Below are positions 25,501 to 35,290 of a stretch of DNA of 64,000 nt, in pieces (position 1 is the stretch's first letter; every line of letters starts with the position of its first letter). Location of the stretch: contig JAMWFC010000120.1 of assembly GCA_027475525.1 (NCBI GenBank), positions 310,001-374,000 of the forward strand, given 5' to 3'. Under the pieces are notes generated by a model, which made no database searches, was not told the origin of the DNA, and saw only the letters and a program-made list of their open reading frames with translations. The DNA is from Macrolepiota albuminosa (Eukaryota; Basidiomycota; Agaricomycetes; Agaricales; Agaricaceae). A program made the position numbers and the translations under genes.

Positions 25501-26508
25501 TATTCTTGGATCACATTGTTGAACTCTCAGAATCTACCCTGCCACACCACAGACACCACCTTGGACTTCACCCAGCTATTCCTCGAGCATGTCTTTGCCA
25601 AGCATGGGCTCCCAGATGACATTGTCTCCAACTGTGGCCCGCTCTTTGTGTCCAAGTTCTGGACCTCCCTGTGTAAGGCCCTTGAAGTAAAAACTAACCT
25701 CTCTACTGCCTACCACCCTGAAACCAATGGCCAGACCAAAAGGGTCAACCAATCTCTTGAACAGTACCTTCAGCTGTATGTCAACTACTTGCAGGACGAC
25801 TGGTGCACTGAGCTCCCCCTGGCCGAATTCACCTACAACAACATGCTGCACTCCGCCATTGGGGTATCTCCCTTCTTTGCCAATAAGGGATATCATCCCT
25901 GACTGATCTTCTTGCTCCAGGATATCCCATTGCACGCCGCCCACAAGGTCACCCAGGATCTCCAGTCCCTTCACGAGTTCCTCCAGGAAGAAATCAACAC
26001 CACAAACTAGGCCTATGCAAAACACGCCAACCAGAAGCGGAAAAACACCCCTAATTGGGCCTCTGGGACAAAGGTATGGTTAAATCAATGCCACCTCCGC
26101 ACCCGCTGACCCTGATCACAAGTGCCTCGGTCTGTTCAAGATCTTGAAGAAAGTCTCATCCCATGCCTACAAGATCGAGCCCTCCCAGGACTCAAAGGCC
26201 TGCACCCGGTCTTTCACGTCTGCCTCCTGGAACGACACCCTCTGGACCCCTTCCCCAAACAATGCTCTGAGCCCCCTCTCCCAGTTGAGGTCAAGAATGA
26301 ATACCACTACAAGGTCAAAGATATCCTCGACTCCCAGAACATCTGCAGATGACCCCACTTTCTTATACGATGGAAGGGATATGGCCTAGAAGACAACACT
26401 TGGGAACCACACCAAAACCTCAAGGACACCCTTGACAAACTCTGGAATTTTTGGCAACGGCACCCAGGAAATGACCCTCCTGGGTGCAGGACTTACAGAT
26501 GGCAGTAG
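22576..26508 (+). pseudogene. A1 pol, main part: second protease, RT, RNase H, integrase, chromodomain
   Basis: Continuation of A1 pol after B1. It holds a second protease-like domain (SALINSSATGVF near 22930; D and G of the DSG triad changed to N and S; GLPWL near 23150). The open frame 23463-24998 (511 codons) carries RT (with YLDN in place of YLDD) and RNase H. Integrase pieces (25009-25902, HHCC region and the DDE core with GLPDDIVSN in place of SDRG) and a chromodomain near 26310-26440 follow; the stop is at 26508. Substitutions against A3 are mostly R to W, C, Q or stop and D to N, as CpG deamination predicts. Long frames survive but key catalytic residues are lost. Confidence 0.85.
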
Positions 26509-26755
26509 TGGGCGTAACCTCTGCCTCTGGATTTGATAGAGATTCAACTCCCATGAATACTTCCGATTCTTTCTTGCTTTCTTATTTATTCTCATATTCC
26601 TATATATGACAGAATCTGGGAAGGTCCCTTCACTTATAATTCATCTTCCTTACCAGTACTAACCACTTTCTCAAATCCCAAAGCAACGAGTATATACATT
26701 TTTTTTAGTACAATATGTAACAAGAGGACAAAGTACATGAACAAGAAGGGGGCCC
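26509..26755. other. A1 spacer between convergent pol and accessory gene
   Basis: AT-rich spacer with tatata and poly-T runs, no open frame. Pol (plus) and the accessory gene (minus) end here, the same arrangement as the B spacers. Confidence 0.55.
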
Positions 26756-27362
26756 CTAACGCTGGGACCCTGAACTGCCCTCATCCTCCCCTCCCCTCAG
26801 CCAACCCTGGAAGTCCTCCCCCACCCCCTCCAGACTGTGCTCCTGCCACACCTCCTCAGCCAACTGATCCCAGGATGGGAGCTGCTTGCCCTCATCCAGG
26901 ACTCGCTTGAACTATGACTCCAGGGCCAGAACATTCCTCCAGCGGTGCATGGCCACCACCCTTTCCAGCAAGTCTAGGCCCCGCTCTACCCTGGAGTTCC
27001 CCATCTCCAACTGTAGCTCCTCTTGCAGAGATGCAAATGCCATGGCGGCTCCGTCTAGGAGCAAGCAATGCTCCTGAGCCCAGCCTGGAGATGTCAGCAT
27101 CAACCAGATCGGAAAGAGAGGAACACTTGCTTAGCGAGGCCATATGAGCAATCACCATGTCCCGGCGCAAGACCTCAACCAACTCCAGGCTCAAGGGACC
27201 TCACCCCAGAAGCCCCACCCCCTGCTCCAGCCTGTCCCACAAGGCATCCAGCTGGGCCTCAGCTCCCTCCCAGGCCACTCTCGCCTCCTCCAGCTTCTGG
27301 AGGGCTGCCTTGCAATTCTCCTCCAGCCCCCTCTGGAGTGCCCCTTCCTTGCCTCCTTCCGC
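26756..27362 (-). pseudogene. A1 antisense accessory gene, 3' part
   Basis: Minus-strand coding remnant that continues the reading from 45635 across the B2 insertion; 27359-27362 (ccgc) is the target duplication shared with 45635-45638. Patched frames give a Glu/Leu/Arg-rich helical, probably coiled-coil region (LQEELQLE, LDLLERVVAMHRW) and an acidic C-terminus (GGEDEGSSGSQR, stop at 26758-26756). An acidic end after a helical stretch is also seen in the B gene. Stops and shifts make it non-functional. Its place between pol and the 3' LTR, in antisense, matches family B. Confidence 0.6.
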
Positions 27363-28147
27363 TGATGACGCCCAAAGTTTGGTCAGGTAACAAATGTAAC
27401 TAAAGTGTTACCGTACCAAGAGTGTGCGTTGGGCGCGCTATAAGTGTGTTGAGGAGTCCCGGGCAGGTCCCAGAGAACGCGTCTGTGAAAAAGGGTAAAA
27501 GTCGGTAACGGGGTCGGCAAGTGGTAAGCGCTAAGGTAAAGCGCCTAAGGAAAATGCGGTAAGTGAACACGGCAAGGGTGAGCGGCAAGAGCACGATAAG
27601 CTTAGCGAAGTTCTAAGCGTCGATAATGCCTGCCGTAGTTGCAAGGCGCGAGTATGTCGAGTGTTGGCGAGCGTCTACAACTGCCGATGAGTTTGACGTT
27701 GCCGACCGTAGCGTAAATGAGCTCTTGAGCGTAAGGGAGACTGAGGAAAGGGGAGTAAACTGTGGTCTATTGTTCTGATGATGTATGTACAAGTCGGTAA
27801 GTAATATATATACTACAAGGAGTTCACCGTCGCCAGTGGCTAATGACGCCAGAGTGCGGTAAACTGGAAAATTTCAAAGGGGTAGCTCCAACGGTTTCAG
27901 ATCCCTACCGTCCATTCAAGAGCCTTAGCGACGCCAGGCGACAGATCGCGAAGCTAAACCATCACTCCATCACCCTTCTGTCTGTCAGAACACCTAAGCG
28001 ACGTTGGGCGCCAAATCGAGACGGTAAGCGGTGTCAGACGCCAAGGTCAAACGCCAAGCTGTCCGTCAGTTTTTGATAGATCATCAGGCTTCTCGCTAGG
28101 CGCTGTCGTCAGTGACTGATGCCATCTGTCAGTTGTCATTCTGTCTG
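27363..28147 (-). repeat. B2 3' LTR, outer part (785 bp)
   Basis: Left LTR of B2 up to the C insertion; it continues at 34953-35120 (168 bp). 28143-28147 (gtctg) is the left target duplication of C. Confidence 0.9.
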
Positions 28148-28666
28148 TGTAAGGGCGACCTCTAGAGGCTGTGGCTCAGTCACACAGCTGGCAGAGGGAG
28201 ATCCAAAGTGTATTAGAATATATACTGACAATATCAAGGTAGCTACTCACCTGGCAGAGGGAGATCCAAAGAGAACAAGTCTGGGGATTCCCTATGCCAG
28301 GTTGGACGCTTCTGGGGCCTCTGAAGCGTGGGAAACAACTGTACAGTACAACAAAACCTTAAAAACTCGAAAATTGACTAACCAAACAAGTGTGCAAACA
28401 AGGGAGGAAAACTCCGGACTTTAGAAGTCAGAAAGGCAAACTCCGGCTTATCTAAGCAGCCTGAGAGCGGTGCTGAAGGGCCCACACTTGTCTGAGTGAT
28501 AGCTAAAGAACCAGAGCACCTCAAAGGTTGAGAATAGTACCAACAGATAGTGTTGAAGAAGTAGTAACAGCAAAATGAGAGAATGGTAGAAGAAATAAGG
28601 AAGTGACTGAAAGGAGAGTGAAGAAATAAGGAGTGAAAGAAGAAAGGAATGAGGGGTCCCCTGACA
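28148..28666 (-). repeat. C 3' LTR (519 bp)
   Basis: Plus-strand ends tgtaaggg...cctgaca. In sense it is preceded by a polypurine tract (RC of tcaccccccctct, 28667-28679) that would prime plus-strand synthesis. Confidence 0.92.
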
Positions 28667-28677
28667 TCACCCCCCCT

Positions 28678-31600
28678 CTAGAGTGCGGCGTCTCGACGTG
28701 CTGGATAGAAGTAGTTCTGGATGGCCTGGTCCACTTTGGAAAGGGAATAGAGGCCTCTGATTGCCCGAGGAGCATCAGGATGCTGTTGATAGAATTCCCG
28801 GACCAAGGAAGGGGCATGGACATTCTCTTGTGGCTCCCAGGAAATGTCCTCGATTCCATAGCCCTTCCACTTGACCTTGAACTGAAGCTTATTCCTAAAG
28901 AGTCGGCTGTCTAGGATCCGCTCCACTTCGTACTCTTCTTGGTTGTTTACCAGAACTGGTGGTGGAGGTGGCTGTGGACGTCGACCTGGAATTGGATCCT
29001 CTGGGGCTGGAGAAAGCTTCACCACATTGAAGACTGGATGGAGTCGACTCATTCCACTAGGCAGCTTGAGTCGATAGGCAAGTGGGCCTACCTGTCTTAC
29101 TATAGGGAAGGGGCCTAGACGACGGTGAGAGAGCTTCTGAGAAGGTCGGGTAGTGGCAATGTCAGAGGCATCCAGGTAGACTCGATCTCCAGGCTTGTAC
29201 TTGGGGGCTGGAGTTCGTCCACGATCGTAGTAGCGGGCCATGTCATCCTTTGCCTTAGCTAAAGCTGCCTTGGCCTCCTCCTGGGCTGCCTTCATCCGAT
29301 CTATGAACTCATTGACAGCTTCATTCTCTGAAGGTCGTCCACGAGGCTCAAATCCCATCCGAGGATGTCGACCAGTATCTAGAAGGAAAGGAGACATCTG
29401 GGTGGCAGCGTGTACACGGTTGTTGTACTGGAACTCTGCCTCTGGTAATAGATCGTCCCAGTCATCCTGTCGTTCATTGCAGAAGAGCCGGAGATACTGT
29501 TCTAGCTCCTGGTTGACACGCTCAGTCTGGCCATCAGACTGGGGGTGGTAGGCTGTGGAGGTGTGGAGTTTGACATGGAGGAGGCGATACAGTTCTCTCG
29601 TAAACTCTGCCACAAACTGAGGTCCGCGGTCTGAGACATAAGCATCTGACAACCCATGGAGCTTCCAGACATGCTTCCGGTACAGATTGGCAGCACCCAT
29701 GGCTGAGCAAGTAGTGTGTGTTGGAATAAAATGAGCACGCTTGCCACAGAGATCCACTACCACCATGATCGCATCATATCCATGAGAATCAGGTAACTCA
29801 ACAATGAAGTCTACCGAGGCCACACTCCAACGCTCAGCTGGGATAGGCAATGGATGAAGCTGTCCCATAGGAGGCTGACGACGAGGCTTAGTCCGAAGGC
29901 AAAGATCGCAGGTGGAGGTGTAAGAGCCAATATACCGTGACATTTGAGGCCACCAGTAATTCCGCGAAACCAGCTCCAGTGTCTTCCATCTGCCAGGATG
30001 TCCTGCAACTCGAGAGTCATGATGCTGTTCCACAATCCGCCTCCGGAGGTCTGGCAGGTTGGGAACATAAATGCGTCCCCGGAAGGTGAGAAGACCATTC
30101 TCCAGAGACCACTCGTCGGTGCGGACAGACTTCACTCCAGCTTTCTCTCGAGCATGCAAGGCCATGGCAGCCTTAGCTACCAGATCTTCTTGAGCGCCCT
30201 CCCGGTTACCTCGTCGGATGTCTCGAAGGATGCTCACTTCTTCTCCCTGGCCAACCACACCTTCTAGAGCACGGATAGCAAATAGTTCTGGCTTCAGAAG
30301 TACAATATTGTCATTGTCACTAGCTCCTGAACCATGGTCTGCTCGCCTAGAAAGCGCATCTGGCTTACCCATGCTCCGTCCCGGTTTGTGATGCAGAGAG
30401 AAGTCGAAGTTGGCCAGATACAAGGACCATCGAGCCTGTCGGCGGTTGAGTTTCTTGGCCGTCCGAAAGTACTCTAAGTTCTTGTGATCAGTCCACACCT
30501 CGAATTTATGCCTGGCACCCTCAAGGAAATGTCGCCACTCCTCAAATGACCGAATGATAGCTAGCATCTCCTTGTCATGGATCTCATAATTTCGCTCCAC
30601 GGCATTGAGACTCTTGGAGTAGAAAGCCACAGGATGCCACTTACCATCCTCCCTTGACTGTTGAGAGAGAACGGCCCCAGTAGCAAAATCTGAGCTATCA
30701 GCTTCGACACGGAAGGGAGAGTCATCATCTGGGAATATAAGGACAGGCTTTGAAGTGACTGCCTGTTTGAGGGCATCAAAGGCTGTCTGCTGTGCTGCAT
30801 CCCAGTGCCAAGGAGTGTCCTTAGTGGTGAGATCGAAGAGGGGCCGGGCATGGTGTGAGAAATCCTGAATAAACCTCCGGTAGAAGTTGGTAAAACCCAG
30901 GAAGGCCTGAACCTCCTTCTTGTTCTTAGGCTCTGGCCACTCCGCTACACCAGCCACCTTGACTGGGTCCATCTCAGCCATTCCATGAGAGATGATCAGT
31001 CCAAGATATTCAACCTTAGTCTGCTCAAACTCACACTTCTCTGGCTTAAGATAGAGCTGGTGCTGGCGAAGACGTTCCAGTACAATGCGTGTAATCCGAC
31101 GATGCTCCTCTAGAGTCTTGGTATAGATGAGAATATCGTCAAGGTATACACACACAACACCTTCCGCTATGAGGTCTCGGAAAATGTCGTTCATCATGGT
31201 CTGGAAGGTGGCAGGGCTATTAGTGAGGCCAAAGAACATTACCAGAGGTTCAAAGAGTCCACGATTTGTTCGGAATGCTCCCTTCCACTCATCTCCTTCT
31301 TTGATGCGCACATTGTTGTAGCCCCAGCGGACATCCAACTTGGTAAAGTAGCGCGCACCTCGGAGGTTGTTGACAAGCTCTGAAATGAGTGGTAAGGGGT
31401 AGCGATTCTTCACAGTCATCGCATTCAAGACTCGGTAGTCCTGAACCAGACGTAGAGATCCATCCTTCTTCTTAATGAAGAAGACTGGAGAGGCCATCGG
31501 AGACTTTGAGGGACGGATGCGACCAGAGTCTAAATTCTCCTGCAAAAAGGCATCAAGCTCATCCTGTTCTCTGGGAGAGAGTGGGTAGACCTTGCAGCTA

Positions 31601-32060
31601 GAGGGCTCAGCATTGGGTGTAAGCTCAATTGCATGGTCCCACTGCTTACGCTCTGGCAGGGAGTCAAATGATGCCTTAGAGAAAACATCCTCAAAGTCTT
31701 GCAGGTGATGAGGAACCGCATCTCGGAACGACTTAGGAGCAGAGTTGGCAGCAAATGCCTGAGCTAGCCGCTGGGATGCAGGTGATGAGGAACCGCATCT
31801 CGGAACGACTTAGGAGCAGAGTTGGCAGCAAATGCCTGAGCTAGCCGCTGGGAGTAGTTTGGCTAGCTCTGATCTCTGCTACAGTTGGTGGAGGTCGTAA
31901 CGTAGTTGCATAAATCCTATCACCTGTCTCGATAGCCTCGTCTGGAGACTCTGGGTCAGGAGCGCATCCAAATTCACCCTCGCGTCCATCTTCCATCTGG
32001 GCTTCACTCACTACACCTCGAACGTCCTCATAGAGGGCCTCTCTATAAGGGAATGCCAAG
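28678..32060 (-). CDS. C pol: RT, RNase H, integrase, chromodomain
   Basis: An uninterrupted 955-codon frame (31545-28678) is preceded by the RT N-terminal part (32059-31546), which is broken only by two 77-bp duplications. Motifs in order: [14 protein letters not shown] and YLDD of RT; the RNase H core (EADSSDFATGAV, YEIHDKEMLAI, WTDHKNLEYF); the integrase HHCC finger (H-x-H...CDLCLR), catalytic D in VDFIVELP, VSDRGPQF, and E in [14 protein letters not shown]; and the chromodomain (YEVERILDSR, W-K-G-Y, SWEPQENV). It copies element RNA into DNA and integrates it, with the chromodomain probably guiding target choice to chromatin marks. All catalytic residues I can see are present. The protein is expected as part of a Gag-Pol polyprotein. 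Confidence 0.9.
31701..31854. repeat. Exact 77-bp tandem duplication in C pol
   Basis: Units start at 31701 and 31778. The duplication shifts the frame just upstream of the long RT frame. Confidence 0.92.
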
Positions 32061-32137
32061 GTCCATCTTCCATCTGGGCTTCACTCACTACACCTCGAAC
32101 GTCCTCATAGAGGGCCTCTCTATAAGGGAATGCCAGG
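31984..32137. repeat. Exact 77-bp tandem duplication between C protease and RT
   Basis: Units start at 31984 and 32061. The duplication separates the protease frame from the RT linker frame. Confidence 0.92.
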
Positions 32138-32888
32138 GAGGAGGATCCAGTAGGTCAAGGTCTGCAAAGGGGAGGTGTCCAACTCGGCAAGCCCGGATAG
32201 CAGCACGCTCACGGACTGACTCTCTGCGCTCCTCTCTCACTTCCTTAGCACATGTGGAACACCGTCGAGGGCAGCGGCTCATGCTCACCTTACCCTTGGC
32301 CCAGTCAATCTCAGGATTGTGATCACGCAGCCAGGAGAACCCAAGTATCATGTCCTGCTTTCCTAGGCTGGTAACTGCAAAGACTGCACGCTCAGAATGA
32401 GTCTGATAACGAAGGACTAAATCCACCACTGAGCGGATGGATCCAGCTTCATTGAGCGTACCGTCAATGTTATAGACTGGAATAGGGTGAGAGAGGGGAC
32501 GGGTAGTGAGCCGGTGTTGTTCCACATAACGGGTGTCTAGGAAGAGTCCAGTAGCGCCACTGTCCAAGAGAGCTATGACGCTTCGAGTCTGCTGAGTGTC
32601 AGTTGTCTCAATCTCCACATTCAGACGCAGAGAGTTGGGAGAGGGAGTAGAAGCAACAACATAGCGACGGGGAAGGCGTCGTTCCCAAGCTGGGACACGT
32701 GGTCGTCGGACAGGAGAAGGAGGAGAAGAAGTCTTAGCGGAGGCTTGGACCAAGGGGGTATTTTGTACGTCGGAGGGGGTGCTTACAGTTTCAGTCAGAG
32801 AATCAGGAGTAGGGAGCGATACATTAGAAGACTCTACTGATTGACATGTAAACTGATTAGCACCAGGCGGCGGAGGCGTACAACTCAT
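32088..32888 (-). CDS. C aspartic protease region
   Basis: Open frame of 266 codons with a Pro/Ser-rich linker and a retropepsin domain: active site ALLDSGATGLF (about residues 107-117), then the ILGFSWLRDHNPEIDW block near residue 190 that usually follows. The retropepsin works as a dimer to cut the Gag-Pol polyprotein in the particle. A CP..CSTC cysteine pair follows the domain. Upstream and downstream frame changes coincide with 77-bp duplications, so it is probably one segment of a continuous Gag-Pol frame. Confidence 0.85.
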   Translation of the reverse strand: MSCTPPPPGANQFTCQSVESSNVSLPTPDSLTETVSTPSDVQNTPLVQASAKTSSPPSPVRRPRVPAWERRLPRRYVVASTPSPNSLRLNVEIETTDTQQTRSVIALLDSGATGLFLDTRYVEQHRLTTRPLSHPIPVYNIDGTLNEAGSIRSVVDLVLRYQTHSERAVFAVTSLGKQDMILGFSWLRDHNPEIDWAKGKVSMSRCPRRCSTCAKEVREERRESVRERAAIRACRVGHLPFADLDLLDPPPWHSLIERPSMRTFEV

Positions 32889-32896
32889 CCGTCGCT

Positions 32897-34314
32897 CTAT
32901 TGAAAACCCTCCCCTGCCGAACCAAAGGATACATCCGATGGTTCTGCTACAGCTTCCACAGGACCCAAGGACTCCTCCAGGGGTTCTGCTTCAGTCTGTA
33001 CATCTGGGGAGGGGTTTCCTCGAACGTCTCGGGCAGCAAGGAGCTGGAGAAGGAGCTCCTCCTGCTCTGAAGCTGAGAGATAGCGCACCTCTAACCCCTG
33101 GGGACAATACCGAGCGAAGTGACCAGGCTTTCCACAGCGACGGCAGAGGAGAGGAAGGGAGGAACGTTGACGAGAGGCATCGACATCCATAGGTACTCCA
33201 AAGGCTTTCCACAGCGACGGCAGAGGAGAGGAAGGGAGGAACGTTGACGAGAGGCATCGACATCCATAGGTACTCCAAAGGAAGAGGACGTGCTGCAGGT
33301 ACCTGAGCTGGGGGTGGAGCGCGGAATGGAAGGGAAGGCTGGATGGGATGACGAGCAGAAAAGGATGCCTGTGGAGTGGAGCGAGGGGCAGTTCCACGGT
33401 GGAGCTCACGTCGTAACTCCATGAGCTGCCACTGATCACGTGCTACCTGATACCAGGTCTCGATACTCGTGTCATCAGGTCGTCCCTCAGCCATGCTGTC
33501 AATCCGATCCATGAGAGAGGGAAGGAGGCCATCTCGGAAGGTGAGACAGAGCTGAAGACCATCCGGATAACAGGCCTGTTCAGCAAGAGCTCTGAAGGAG
33601 TCGATGTACTCATCTAGGGTCCGCTTCCCCTGCCCATATCGATGAGGATCTCGGAGAGTGAGGGCTGCCACCTTAGCAGGGTCCAAGGGGAAGAACTCTG
33701 TCCGAAACTCCTTCTCAAACTGATCCCAACTTCCAAAACTCTCTACTCCTCCAGGACGTCGAAAGACTCGTAGCGCGTATGTTGAAGCTCGCCCAGACTT
33801 CATGTAAGAAAGAACCCAAGCGATTTTGAGAGCGTCAGAGGGGAAAGCCTCACCACTGAGCTGAATATAGGTGATGCAGGACTGCAGGAAACGCTCGCCT
33901 ATCGCTCGGTCACCATTGAATGCGTCTGGGAGTGCTGGGCGAGGAATATTGGCATGAACTGGGGGGGAGGCCCCAAAGCGAGGGACTGGGGGTGTGCCAG
34001 CCCTAACTGGAGGTGCCTGGAGAGGGGTAGGAGTGAGAGGGAGGCGCTCTAAGAGGGCCTGAAGGGAATGGGAGATAGTGTCTGTGGCCTGACGTAATCC
34101 AGCAAGTTCGGTGGTGTGAGGCGCTCTAAGAGGGCCTGAAGGGAATGGGAGATAGTGTCTGTGGCCTGACGTAATCCAGCAAGTTCGGTGGTGTGAGGGT
34201 GAGGGAAGCTTGAGTGGTCTGCACCTGAGTCTCCAGAGCAAGCAAGCGACCCCAGGCATCATCCTGAGGGGCAGAAGCGTCCAGGGGAGTGTCTGAGGGG
34301 GCTGGTTGGGTCAT
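32897..34314 (-). CDS. C gag (capsid and CCHC zinc knuckle)
   Basis: Starts at ATG 34314, 114 nt inside the 5' LTR (34429). The N-terminal coiled region is interrupted by the 34041 duplication. The capsid-like domain (DAFNGDRAIGERFLQSC, then WDQFEKEFRTEFF) reads in the frame 34262-32991. The zinc knuckle CRRCGKPGHFARYC (C-x2-C-x4-H-x4-C) reads in the frame 33439-32897 because of a second duplication at 33125. Removing the 77-bp repeats would make it collinear. It builds the particle and binds genomic RNA. Confidence 0.85.
33125..33278. repeat. Exact 77-bp tandem duplication in C gag
   Basis: Units start at 33125 and 33202, directly at the zinc-knuckle region. The duplication splits the capsid and knuckle frames. 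Confidence 0.92.
34041..34194. repeat. Exact 77-bp tandem duplication in C gag N-terminus
   Basis: Units start at 34041 and 34118. The duplication separates the ATG-proximal frame (34314) from the capsid frame. Confidence 0.92.
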
Positions 34315-34415
34315 AGAAGCAACAGAGGGGCAGGGAGTAATCCAGTGGGGGAGGGACCTAAAGGGGCAAGAGAGGGCTCAAGCAGGCTGAAGGGGGCTCC
34401 CAGACCGAAATGTAG

Positions 34416-34426
34416 AGACTTGTTCT
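34416..34426 (-). promoter_or_regulatory. Self-complementary primer binding site of C
   Basis: In sense orientation, two bases after the LTR stands agaacaagtct. Its exact complement agacttgttct occurs in the LTR (34563-34553 in sense), which would be the first 11 nt of the transcript under the Tf1 model. No tRNA-like TGG start is present. Confidence 0.75.
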
Positions 34427-34428
34427 GC

Positions 34429-34947
34429 TGTAAGGGCGACCTCTAGAGGCTGTGGCTCAGTCACACAGCTGGCAGAGGGAGATCCAAAGTGTATTAGAAT
34501 ATATACTGACAATATCAAGGTAGCTACTCACCTGGCAGAGGGAGATCCAAAGAGAACAAGTCTGGGGATTCCCTATGCCAGGTTGGACGCTTCTGGGGCC
34601 TCTGAAGCGTGGGAAACAACTGTACAGTACAACAAAACCTTAAAAACTCGAAAATTGACTAACCAAACAAGTGTGCAAACAAGGGAGGAAAACTCCGGAC
34701 TTTAGAAGTCAGAAAGGCAAACTCCGGCTTATCTAAGCAGCCTGAGAGCGGTGCTGAAGGGCCCACACTTGTCTGAGTGATAGCTAAAGAACCAGAGCAC
34801 CTCAAAGGTTGAGAATAGTACCAACAGATAGTGTTGAAGAAGTAGTAACAGCAAAATGAGAGAATGGTAGAAGAAATAAGGAAGTGACTGAAAGGAGAGT
34901 GAAGAAATAAGGAGTGAAAGAAGAAAGGAATGAGGGGTCCCCTGACA
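34429..34947 (-). repeat. C 5' LTR (519 bp)
   Basis: Identical by eye to 28148-28666. The transcript start is inferred near 34563 from the PBS pairing. I see no clear TATA box at the usual distance. Confidence 0.92.
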
Positions 34948-34952
34948 GTCTG

Positions 34953-35120
34953 CCGATCGGCGCTATCACTGATTGGATCTGCTTCTTGCCGTGCGCGGCC
35001 GTCGGGAATGGCTTAAAATGGGTAGAACGCGTGCGCTAAGTTCGGAACGAGTGCGGCAAGGTTTCCGGAGCCGGTGCCGAGCCTGCCGTTGATGCGCCTA
35101 ACCTGTATAGGGTCCTATCA
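34953..35120 (-). repeat. B2 3' LTR, inner part (168 bp)
   Basis: Remainder of the left B2 LTR after C, ending cctatca at 35120. It is followed by the purine tract (in sense) that serves as PPT, 35121-35131. Confidence 0.9.
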
Positions 35121-35290
35121 TCTCCCCCCAACTGAAAAATTGACTGTCCTCAGTCACCAAATAAGGCTACCGTTACCGCTTTTGTGACAAGTGGTCCGTG
35201 CGTTCTTGAGATTTGGTTTATAGTCCTGGCGCATGAGTATGGACTTCGTTTCTCCTCCACATCTTTACCTGGCGCTCCAATAAAAAAAAT

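Larger units (their letters stand above)
28148..34947 (-). mobile_element. Family C Ty3/Gypsy chromovirus, very young insertion
   Basis: Element of 6800 bp with two 519-bp LTRs (28148-28666 and 34429-34947) that I find identical by eye, and a perfect 5-bp target duplication gtctg (28143-28147, 34948-34952). Gag-pol is on the minus strand and fills the inside; no accessory gene is present. It inserted into the left LTR of B2. Four exact 77-bp duplications interrupt the frame and probably come from assembly. The chromodomain at the end of pol places it with the chromoviruses, and the self-complementary PBS resembles Tf1/sushi elements. Confidence 0.93.
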
